The notes under the pieces: model-generated
What the model saw: only the letters and a program-made list of their open reading frames with translations
What the model was told of the DNA's origin: nothing
Databases searched by the model: none
Part shown: in pieces, positions 37,501-49,500 of the stretch
Layout: every line of letters starts with the position of its first letter
Position numbering within the stretch: position 1 is the stretch's first letter
Source of the DNA: Terebella lapidaria
Taxonomy: Eukaryota; Annelida; Polychaeta; Terebellida; Terebellidae
Assembly (NCBI GenBank): GCA_949152475.1
Contig: OX424564.1
Coordinates: 23,868,165 to 23,932,164 of the forward strand
DNA length: 64,000 bases
Reading direction: 5' to 3'
Program-made: the position numbers and the translations under genes

Positions 37501-40500
37501 TCGACCTAAAGGTGCTGGTACTGACCGAAGGACAGATCAAGTATTGTCAGTACCTAACCAAATCGGCAACCAAACAAAGTCGGCCCCGACAGAGCCAACG
37601 GCTCAGTCGTTAAACCAGTAGTGGAAGGTGCTGCGGAGCAAGGACCTTCCGGGCAACAGAACAATGTTACATGCTCCACACCTGCGGTCGTCGTAACTAC
37701 CAAACCAACAGTACCAACAGTTACGACCCCACAGCCGGCCCAGCCCACACCTCAGCTCCTTGAAGGGGTGTGTACCAAGTGTCGAACTCCGACTCCAAAG
37801 CCGGCTCGCCCTCATGAAGGGGTGTCCGTGCCACTTCCACAACGGCCTCCACGGGAAAATCGTCGTCCTGAAGGGGTGTCGCCCCCGACTGCCAACGGCA
37901 CCGGAACAGATAGTATGTCTGAGGTGGAGTGGATCTCCGATGACGGAGGGTTCTACGCGTTCCCATTTGGACCGGAATCCAGATTGCCGCCGCTGCACAC
38001 ACTCTTCAAGCCACCGCCGGACGACCCCGCAATTCCGGCCGTCATAGACAATTCGAGAGCGGCACATGAGTGCTGGAAGTTATCGGTACGCGTCGGGGAT
38101 AAGACAATACAAGCTGTACTCGACTCCGGAGCGCAAATCTCTTTGCTCCGACGCGATCAGCTCCGACACGTCCCCGCCGATCAACGACAGCTACAGCCTA
38201 CTTCGGCCACGATTCGTGACGTCAACGGACAGTCAAGCCCAATCGATGGACTGATCGACCTCCCAATTCAGGTCGGGACCAACCACATGATTGTGACATT
38301 TTGTGTAGCTGACATCCACGACGCCATGATACTCGGCATGAACTTTTTCTGACAAGCTCACGCTGTAGTGAATTACGGCGCAGGAACAATACAGGTACAC
38401 AAAGAAATCCTGTTTGCGCACAAGGACATTGAAGCCAATGTTGTTAGAATGGCAGTGCGCCGAGCCGTCACCGTCCCCGCACGTAGCGAGGCGATCGTAG
38501 AGCTAATCCCGACCTCCAGAGTTCGAGTTCGGCAGCATCCACGGATGATTCAACCACTGACGGCTTTTCCCGAGGACACTGACCTCATCATGGGAAGAAC
38601 ATTAACGACCTTGGACCGACAATGTGTAAAGGTGTCTGTAGTCAACACGGCAGATACCGGTATCACACTTACTCGATCCGACCCTGTCGCCATAGCCAGT
38701 CCGATCGAGAGTGTTGTCGGAGCTCTACCAAGACCCGGAGAGGAGCCCGACCTGTCCACAGCCGACGCCAGTCACTACCGCGACCTGCCGCCACATCTAC
38801 AAGAGATGGTGGATCGCGCCGGACTAGCGCCAGAACAACACCGGCGTTGCGCTAACCTGATCCATCAATATCAGGACACCTTCATGCACCCGGACGGACA
38901 GTTGGGACGGACCCAAGTCGTCCAACACAAGATCGACACCGGCAATTCGGCCCCGATTCGGCAACGTCAACGACGCGTCCCTCAGGCGCAACAGAGCATC
39001 ATAGACGAGGAGGTCGACAAGATGCTTCGCTTGGGGTGCATTGAGCCGTCAGATTCGCCCTGGAGCGCACAGGTGGTGCTCGTGCGTAAAAAGAACGGCC
39101 AAGTAAGATTTTGCGTCGATTATCGGCTCCTGAATGATGTCACCCGCAAGGATTCATATCCGTTGCCCAACATTCAGGACACTCATGACGCCCTGGCGGG
39201 CGCTACATACTTTTCGGCCTTGGACTTGGCTTCCGGCTACTGGCAAGTCGAAGTCGACCCTACAGACAGACCGAAAACTGCCTTTGCGACAAGGAAAGGA
39301 CTATACCAGTTTAAGGTTATGCCATTCGGCCTCAGCAATGCACCGGCAACATTTGAACGGCTGATGGAAACCATACTCCGTGGATACTTGTGGACACGGT
39401 GTATGTGTTACCTGGATGACGTCATCGCTTACGGCAGAACATTCGATCAGGCACTCGCAAACCTGGAGGCGGTCCTGGATCGGATTAGATCGGCAGGCCT
39501 GAAGCTTCAACCCAAGAAGTGTGAACTGTTCCAGAGGGAAATTTTGTACTTGGGGTTTATAGTGAGCGGCCAAGGAATTCGTGTCGACCCCAACAAGGTC
39601 AAAGCCATCAGAGAATGGCCGACCCCGTGCGAGATCTCCGATGTCAGATCTTTCCTTGGTTTCGCCAATTACCACAGGCGATTCATCAAGGACTATGCTG
39701 AGATCGCCGAACCTCTCGTAGCACTCACCCGAGGTGAATGTCATTTCACTTGGGGACCGGCTCAGCGACGCGCTTTTCGGCGGCTCCGCGACGCTCTCAT
39801 CCAGGCGCCTAAGCTCGCGCATCCGACCCAGAGTCCGGATGATTACTTCATCCTCGACACGGACGCTAGCGGCTACGCTGTGGGAGGCGCACTCTCACAG
39901 AGGGTCAACGGGAAAGAAATCCCCATCGGGTTTGCCAGCAAAACCCTATCCCGGACCCAACGGAACTATTGTACCACGTACCGAGAACTGCTGGCAGTGG
40001 TAGAAATGGTTCAACATTATCGGCATTATCTTTGGGGTAGGAAGTTCCTCCTCCGGACCGACCACAGCTCCTTGAGGTGGCTCAAGAACTACAGCGACGC
40101 GGACGGCATGCTCGCCAGGTGGCTCGCTAAGTTGCAGCAGTACGACTTCAAGATAGAGCATCGGCCCGGCAAACTTCACGGCAACGCAGACGGCTTGTCA
40201 CGGTGTCACAGTTGCAAACACCAAGACTGTCCCGGACGACTCGACACACCTCCGACCGACCCAGAGACAAGTTCCGGAGAACTTCCAGTTCGTCGGATCA
40301 CTGTTGTTTCGGCTAAGACAAGGGCAGACCTCCTGAACAGTGATTCCATAACATCACCGGTCTTGCCCCAACTAGTTTCGGCACGCCAAGTTGTTCGAGT
40401 CCGTGCTTTGGACGCCACACTTGACGGGCAAAAGTGGCTTTCGGACTATTCGGCTCAGGACATTATCGCGGCACAACAAGCCGACCCGAGCGTCGGAAAA

Positions 40501-43500
40501 GTGCGACAGTGGATGTTGATCGGCACTAAACCAGACTCTAAGGAGGTAGCGCGCCATGGGGAGGAGGTAAAAACACTTGTTTCCAGATGGAGCCTCCTGG
40601 CGCTACAAGACGGGGTACTAGTTCGGCACGTAAAACCCGACCCCGCTGGACGGCCTGTGGTGCAAACCGTGCTCCCCGTAGCACTCAGAACGCAGGTTTT
40701 GCACCAACTTCACGACCTGAAGATTGTCGGACATCTCGGCATTCAGCGAACCATCGAGAGAGTCAGGCGCCGATTCTACTGGCCCGGCCTGGCACTGGAT
40801 GTCGCCCGCTGGTGTGCCCGCTGCTCGCAATGTGTCACCCGCAAAGGAAAACCGGCCCCAAAACGATCGCCTCTGACACAGTTGCCGACAGGAGCGCCTT
40901 TCGACCGGATCGCGATGGACATTCTCGACACCCACAAAGTCACGGGAAGAGGCCATCGGTATATCCTTGTTGTGTCGGACTATTTCACGAAATATACGGA
41001 CGCCTTCCCGCTGCGGCGACATACCGCCAAAAATGTTGCCGACATCCTGGTAAACAGATGGGTAGTTTATCATGGCGTCCCCAAGGCAATCCATAGCGAC
41101 CAGGGCACCGAGTTCGAGTCGGCTCTATTTCGGCATGTCGTGCGTCTTCTGGGCGCTAAGAAGATCCGCACGGCCCCATATCGACCTCAGAGCGACGGCC
41201 AGGTTGAGCGATTCAACAGGACATTGCTCAACATGCTGAGTGCATTCGTCAGCGATCGTGCGAGCGACTGGGACGTGCACCTGCCATATGTGTTAATGGC
41301 CTATCGAACCTCTGTACACTCGTCCACGGGATGCACCCCGCACCTGATGGTGTACGGGCACGAGTGTAACTTGCCAGTCGACCTCATGTTTCCGACCTAC
41401 GACCCTGAGCCTCTACCCCCGTGCGGCTCAGAGTATGTGGAGTATTTACGGCAAGCGATCAGGACGGCCCACGGTTTCGCTCAAGACCATCTTGGGAAAG
41501 CGGCAATTCGGCAGAAGATGGGTTATGACGCCCACGCCAAGCCTCGACCCCAGTTTCAACCAGGAGAACTGGTCCGATATTATTATCTGCCTCTCACGCA
41601 GAATAATAAGTTCGCTCGGCCTTGGACTGGTCCCTGGAGGATCGTCGACCGTGTGACCGAGGTAGATTACCGGATCGCCTTGGTTTCCAACCCTCGGAAC
41701 ACTCGTGTTGTTCATCTGGACGTACTCAAGCCGTACGAAGGTGACAACCAAGCGGCTCACATCTATTCCGACCCTGTACGACCTTCGACGTCGTCAAGCA
41801 AATCCGGCTCAGAGCAATCGGCCGACCCCCTGGGGCTCCTCAAGGAGTTCTACTACCCCTGGGAGGTCACAGTACAAGATCGGCATACAGATACAGACCA
41901 AACAGCTGAGTCTGACTTGTCAGCGGCCCAAGATCGTAAATCGCGATCACCAACTTCATCCGGCTCAAGTCGTCATTGGCAACGGAAAAGATCACGCGGA
42001 TCAAGTTCCGACACACCAAAACCGGCACGCAAGACACGCAGGCAAAAGCCTGTGATATCATCCGACCCCGAGACAAGCGAGGCTACGCCCCCGCCTGCAC
42101 GACCAAGTCGACCCAAACGCAACGCACGCAGACCGGCCCGCTACAGATAACCCCGGCCTTGTTATCTGATTGATGCTATTGATGATGAATTATGCATGTC
42201 TAATGGACTATGATATCATGTCTTTCCCATAATATTATAATATATTACAATAACAATATATATGCATTTAATATGTACAAGATGTCAGTGAGGCGAATTC
42301 GACATATATACGCTTGATATGATTTCATAATTACGATGCTGGTGAAAAATTGATTGCATTATGATATGTGTTTCGACCCCGTATAACGTATGCTATTGTT
42401 CCGCGTGTGTTACGCACTAACTAAGATTATCATGTCAGATTCTATCCATGTGCCAGCCGAAGAGGATAATAAATCATGTCACGCCGTGAGTAAGGCCACT
42501 TAGTTGTCGAAGAGGTGGTAGTGTGATTCGTTCCGGGGTATGCGTCGACCGAGCCTCTACCCACTCCATGTAGTATTCGGAGGAACGGCCCAGTGGTACG
42601 GGAACCAGTCACTAAATAGCTATCATACCAAGATGCGGCCTGTCATCAAATTCATCACCCAAAAATATTCAAAGCGCCACGGTGTGACCGACCCTGATCA
42701 TCGCAATTTCGACCCCGACAATATTAGCGGCCCCGTTGTCTTGTGAACTGGCTGAAAATGAATGGAACGAAGTCCGCCCCTGTGAGTGATTGACATTAAT
42801 GTCTCAGCCTTTAATAACTGTGTGTCGTCTGTGAAACAGCAATTCGGCCGTTAGTTTATTGTGCGCTAACTCTGAGAGAAAAGGAACGATCAAAGAATCA
42901 GTTCACAAGGTTCGCACGAGCGCAGATAAACATTTAAGCTGTTTACAGCACCCACATGAAATCTCCCTTGATAAAGACAATAGTGAGTCGTCGGGCAAAA
43001 AGAGCCCAGTAATTTGAACAGTCGATTAGCACAAATAGACAATGTATAGGAACGTGTAATCCAGGGGACGGCAGATGGACATTCGGAAAAATGGACAGTG
43101 TGAGGACCCCCCTACTGTCGTAATGGACTGACCCGGATAGGTCAGAGAGAGATCGACCTGCGTTTCCCTGACAACGGCCCGCCTTGCTGCAGATACGCTT
43201 GGAACAATGGGATACAGCGTAAAGACGTTTTTGTATATCGGCAGAGAGCGCCCCCCGGCCTGATTCGTGGAATTGGGATGCTGTCAGCATCTTTGTGTAC
43301 GGCTGGAGTGATTAGCGGTAATCAGGTCACTTGCGCCTGAGATTTCAAGATGGAAGGAGCATAAGTACGACGGAGAGACTTGTGTGAAAATTTGGAACAT
43401 TTGCGGAACACTGAGACGGCAATTAGTAACATTAAAATAACGAGAAAGCTGTGAACATTTGTCGGATTGTAGTGGATACAGTTATAGTCGGCTGATTTAT

Positions 43501-46500
43501 CCCTGAGTGACATTTGTGTGTGCGGCCTTCGCCATGGCGGATAAGCCGGGCGGAGGAAAAGACAGTGACGGCCCTAACGAGAATCGGCCTCGCTCCATCA
43601 CGCTTGATGGAGATAATCTGACGGTAGAGATTGTCGACCGAGGGGATGGGATGGATAACCCCATCATTTTGACGGACGATGAATTGTCCGCAGTCGGCCC
43701 CGAACCAAGTTCGGAATCAACAAACACAGCATCCGGCCCCGACAAACAGCCACGATATCAAATCTTGGCTAAGTTGGCACAACACGGCACTCGGCATACT
43801 CCGAGCCCGACTCTAGAGGAGGACTCGGAACGTTTTCGGCAACTGGAAGAAGGTGGAGAAATTGTTCGGCGTGCCTTGGAGGCACAGCGTGCGGCTGGAG
43901 CCGCCGTTCCGGCTAGTTCAACTCCCGCTCCATTGGTGATGGCGCCAATTGAGCCTGCTCCGGCATCATCGGCCCCGTCAACACCCGTAGTTCGGCCCCG
44001 TGCTATCACGTCACCAGCACATTCTTCGGCATCGTCCGTGAGCTCATCGTCCGGCAGGAGTCCGCACTCGTCAGCGAGGAGTTCGCGACGCGTTAGTTCC
44101 GGCCCTGTGACACGCGCTTCGGCCTATCGACGACAAATAGAGGAGCTCATGGCTCTTGTTCCGGCCCACGTCACACCATACGGCACTCAGCCAATTCGTT
44201 GGAGTGAAGTCCCGTTTCGGCTCCGGAATCGGCATGACGGCTATGCGCACGAGCATAATTTCAGCGCACCTTCTCGGCTCACGGAAGGAAATCTAGCGAC
44301 CCTGGCACCACTACAGAGGGAAGACGGCCAGTATTTGTGTCCCTTCTGCATCGGTGAGGAGGACGATGAGGAGAGGAGGGCATGGCCCACGGTTCCGCGC
44401 CGCGGCCCCTTCCGTTCGGCTTCGGACTTAGACGGCCACGTCCTGGCCTACCACTTTCCGCTGTTGCGGTATTTTGTTTGCCCGGCCAAGGACCACTACT
44501 TCACCCTCACATCCGAGGATATGGTACGGCATTTGAGCGAGGCGACTCAAACCCATGTCGGCATCCTTCCGCTTTTTGAGAATGGACGGCTGAATGCTTC
44601 CGGCTCTATGTTACAACGATTCGCGCTACGCTGTCGTGTGGACATACAGCCCAACCCCAATTATCGGCCGCCTCGTGTTCCGGCTGACATCCCGATATTT
44701 CAGCGAGATGTCGACCGAGTGCTTACTTTCGGCATCTGGCACATGGCTCCGGAGCTTTTCGACCAGTACCCGCCAAATTCGGCCCCGGAGGTTCGGCAGG
44801 TGCTCCGACGAATTGAGTATATTCGGCCTTCAACCCGAGCGGAGGAGGATCGGCTGGCCAGAATGACCAATGACATCCTGGCGATGAATTGCTGGGTGAG
44901 TGTACGTCGGCCCAGCACCATCTTCTTCACTCGGCCTATTGCATATCAGACTGGCGCCCTCAAGACGGCCAGCCCCGGAATCGCAGTTCCATCGAACTCG
45001 TCAACCCCCGTGACGACACAGGTGAGCGGCCGGCCTTCAGATATCATCCCGCGAAAGATCGTGGTGGAGCGGCCTACGGCGACGAATGTCACCGATTATC
45101 GGGTGAGGGAGGGATTAGTTCCCCCACCGGAGGAGTTTCCTCCTTTGACGGCACAGCCTTCGGCCAGACAGGAGAGCGACAATAAAGAAGTGGCGGCCCT
45201 GCCGCGGGACTCTCCCCCGCCTCTACAGTTGGCGGAGGAGGAGGCTCCCCAATGTTCGGCCTCAGTTTCGGCTAGCGACCGGGAGGATTCACCTCAACCT
45301 TCAAGGCAGATGGTCCTCCAGACGGATGCGCCTCCCTATCTGGACGACAGTATGGAGGTAGTGCAAACGGTCGTCACTAAAGATTCGACCGCTGATCGGC
45401 CTCGGCTACAATATGAGGAGCCTGAGTCGTTGGAGCCTCTCCATCGGGATCTGGACGAACGACTCCCGTTCCACGGCTCAGGGGAATTTTCGGCTGATGT
45501 CCAGTTCATTCGGCAACACGGGACGCGCTTGTCGACCAGAAGAATTCCCGGCCTACAGGCCCTGCCAGGGCAAAACCCGGATTTGGAAAACCCGCTACGG
45601 AGTCGGGAGGCCAACCAGCTCCCCAACAACACCCGTCTTCACGAGGAGCATTGGGCGTCACACATTAACCAGGCGGCCCACAACGCAGATCCGCTGATTT
45701 TGCCGGCCCGGAAGAGCGAGCATCTTCCCACCTTGTTCTTGGCCCGCGCCGATGATATGGCGAACCAGCATTTCCGGGAGATCCGCCGGTACTACTTGGA
45801 GGCCATGGATCAGCACATACGGCAAGCTGAATTTAACGGCCTCTCCGTGGGATTCGGGATGGGAGCCCTCCACGAACGGCATCTCCCGACCTTCCCTGAT
45901 CGGCTCGAGGAGGAGACGGACCACCTACGTCGGCGGCTACATCGTCTAGAGGACGAAAACGAGGGGCTACGGCAGGAAACCGAACAGCTACGTGCTCGAG
46001 TGGCACAGTTGGAACAGTCGGCCCCGCTTTCGGCACCCACAGTGACGGCCGCGACGCAGAGCGACCCAAGTACGACCATTCCGGGTGATCTGCTCGCCAC
46101 AATAGTGTCGATTCTGCCCCGCCTGCCGCCGGACGAACAACAGCAACTTATGCGGCAGGCGTCACCGGCACCACCACCACCTCCTGCCAGTAAGCGTGGC
46201 CAGAAGGAGTGAACGTTTCGGCCCAGTGGTGACAAACAGACAATTGCCGGCGTCGATTGTGTCGGCCCCTGGAAATCCTGGTCACGCAGGACTAGTGATG
46301 TATCGGCCTTTCATTGTGTCGGCCTGATGACAGAAAGTGACTCGGAGAAATCCTGGTCACGATGATCGTCCTGGTTATGTCGGCTTATTGTTCTGTCGGC
46401 CAAAATTTGTAAATAGTTATCCTAGTCACGGTATTTTATTCATGTAATTTAGTTAAGGTTAATCCAGACAATTCTTTTCCAGTTTATAGACTCTAAATTA

Positions 46501-49500
46501 GTTTCCGTTTCACTTTGAAGCGTCGAGGAGTTTTGTTCAATACATTCCATTCATATCTCATCATTCGTTGTTGTGCATGTATGTGTAAATGTATCATCGT
46601 AGCGACTATTGACGGACTGACTGATGACGTTTATTTTGACGGTTAGAATTTTTATTGTATGAAGTGTTTTACCATTGTCGCGCGGCGTGTGTGTGTGAGT
46701 GTTGGGGTTTGACCTTGTAGGACTTCTTAGCTTTTTATTGTTAGTTTTTGGCGACGGTAGGGTCCGGGTAGGGTAATTCCGAGGGCGTAGAATTAATGAA
46801 GGGGTGTAATGTAGTAATTTTAGCGACTGTAACCCCCGTCCCTCCCGCGCATACATATTTCACAACAAACATTCATTCTACATGACTTACATACAGGACA
46901 GGTACAGACTATACGATCACAAGCATAAACTCCATGTAGTCATGGTTACATACACAGGTCAATCCACATGCACTTGCGGCCTTATTCATTCGGTACATCG
47001 ACCCAGTTAGTTTCGGCCTTGACCTTCACCAGCACCTACTTCTAAACATAGAACATGACACACCCACCGCTCACATCACGTGCACAGATATAAGCATAAC
47101 AAGTCTCGTTCACGCGCCGGGGAAACCCACTTTCCCGGTGAGATCAGCACACATCAGCACATACATGACCAATCACAACACCGCATGCATTTGGCGGGAA
47201 AGTCTACACCACATGTTGCCGGCCCCGCAGTTTTTCTAGGAGTTGAGTAAATGGCCGCCACGAGCACAGACGTGTTGAGGTATTGTTAAGAAGTTTGGCC
47301 GTGCTCGTATAGAATACTTGGGATAATTGTGGACTATTTATACGTGAATTGTGATAAAGAAGGACCATAGTTTTCGGCTATCTTATCGACAGGGAATCAC
47401 CGGACGTAAGTGTATTTGCGGCCTTGATGTGACTGTCTGAATCATTGGACATTGTCGCCCAAATAAATTATTGAACTGAACTGCCGGCCTTGTGATTTGC
47501 ACAGCGATCGCAGACATTTCGGCCTAATATCGGCCATAGAACGATATTTATCACAGCTTTATAATGGGACACATTAAAGCCTAATATCTCACTTAATATT
47601 GAGATTAGAGACTAGGAATCAATTGTGGACATATAGGAAATGATATATGCTGAATATTGTCGTGACCTTGAATTTGACCTCTGACCTTGGTTTCAAGGTC
47701 AGAGCGGCCGTTTTCGTCGAAAAATGGCCAATTTTGGACTTCGACGGTCGTTTTCTCAAAATCTGTTCAGTAACTTTTTTTTCTTATTGATGAAAAACAC
47801 TCCTCATATGTACCCCTGTGACATGTATAAATTTCGTTGCGCTTGAATCGCTTGAAGTGGGCCATTTTGGGCCCAAACTCGGCCCAAATGTGACTTTCCC
47901 ATGTTAAATTTTCCTATGCTTTATAATGCACACATAAAGCCTAATATCTCACTTAATATTGAAATTAGAGACTAGGAATGAATTGTGGACATATAGGAAA
48001 TGATATATGCTGAATATTCTCGTGACCTTGAATTTGACTTTTGACCTCATTTTCAAGGTCACATGACAAAATGGCTAATATCTCGCTTATTATCGACTTT
48101 ACAGCTTAGGAATCAGTTGTGAACATATAGGAAATGATATATGCTGAATATTCTTGTGACCTTGAATTTGACCTTTGACCTCATTTTCAAGGTCACATGA
48201 CAAAATGGCTAATATCTCGCGTATTATCGACTTTACAGTTTAGGAATCAATTGTGAACATATAGGAAATGATATATGCTGAATATTTTCGTGACCTTGAA
48301 TTTGACCTTTGACCTCATTTCCAAGGTCGCAGGACAAAATTGCTGATATCTCGCTTATTATCGACTTTACAGCTTAGGAATCAATTGTGAACATATAGGA
48401 AATGATATATGCTGAATATTCTCGTGGCCTTGAATTTGAGCCTTCACCTCATTTTCAAGGTCACAGGACAAAATGGCCAATATCTTGCTTATTAGCGACT
48501 TTACAGCTTAGGAATCGATTGTGAACATATAGGAAATGATATATGCTGAAAATTATCGTGACCTTGAATTTGACCTTTGACCTCATTTTCAAGGTCACAG
48601 GACAAAACGGCCAATATCTTGCTTATTAGCGACTTTACAGCTTAGGAATCAATTGTGAACATATAGGAAATGATATATGCTGAAAATTCTCCTGACTTTG
48701 AATTTGACCTTTGACCTCATTTTCAAGGTCACATGACAAAATGGCTAATATCTCGCTTATTGTCGACTTTACAGCTTAGGAATCAATTGTGAACATATAG
48801 GAAATGATATATACTGAATATTCTCATGACCTTGAATTTGACCTTTGACCTCATTTCCAAGGTCACAGGACAAAATTGCTAATATCTAGCTTATTATCGA
48901 CTTTACAGCTTAGGAATCAATTGTGAACATATAGGAAATGATATATGCTGAATATTCTCATGACCTTGAATTTGACCTTTGACCTCATTTTCAAGGTCAC
49001 AGGACAAAATGGCCAATATCTTGCTTATTAGCGCCTTTACAGCTTAGAAATCAATTGTGAACATATAGGAAATGATATATGCTGAATATTCTAGTGACCT
49101 TGAATTTGACTTTTGACCTCATTTTCAAGGTCAACAGGACAAAATAGCTAATATCTCGCTTATTATCGACTTTACAGCTTAGGAATCAATTGTGAACATA
49201 TAGGAAATGATATATTCTGAATATTTTAATGATATTGAATTTGACCTTTGACCTAAATTTCAAGGTCAGTCATTTTATTTTCAAAGTCAGATTACATAAT
49301 GGCTTATATCTCGCTTATTATCAAATTTACAGCTTAGAGGTCCATAGTGAACATATAAGAAATGATGTATGCTGAATAGTTTGGTGATCTAGAATTTAAC
49401 CTTTGATCCCATTTTCAAGGTTAGAGATATGGCGATTTCAGTGGTCACCTTGAATTTGACCTTCAACTTTCTCGGCTTAACTCTGTATATTTCTCCGGTA

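Larger units (their letters stand above)
34235..47555 (+). mobile_element. Ty3/Gypsy-like LTR retrotransposon, very young
   Basis: 13,321 bp bounded by two 746-bp LTRs (34235-34980 and 46810-47555) that begin TG and end CA. By eye the two LTRs differ at one position, so the insertion is very recent. The target duplication is GCTT. Parts in order: LTR, primer-binding-like TGGCGCCGTTCGACCAGG at 34982, gag-like region, protease, reverse transcriptase, RNase H, integrase, a long third reading frame, a purine-rich tract near 46797-46807, LTR. The domain order RT-RH-IN places it in Ty3/Gypsy. It looks nearly whole, with perhaps two or three interruptions in the internal coding region. Confidence 0.95.

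Noticed and set aside
43534-46212. Calling the third frame of the LTR element an envelope gene
   Set aside because: The position fits, but there is no signal peptide or membrane segment.
45810-46235. Ser/Arg-rich antisense frame opposite the third reading frame
   Set aside because: Shadow of the sense coding strand.
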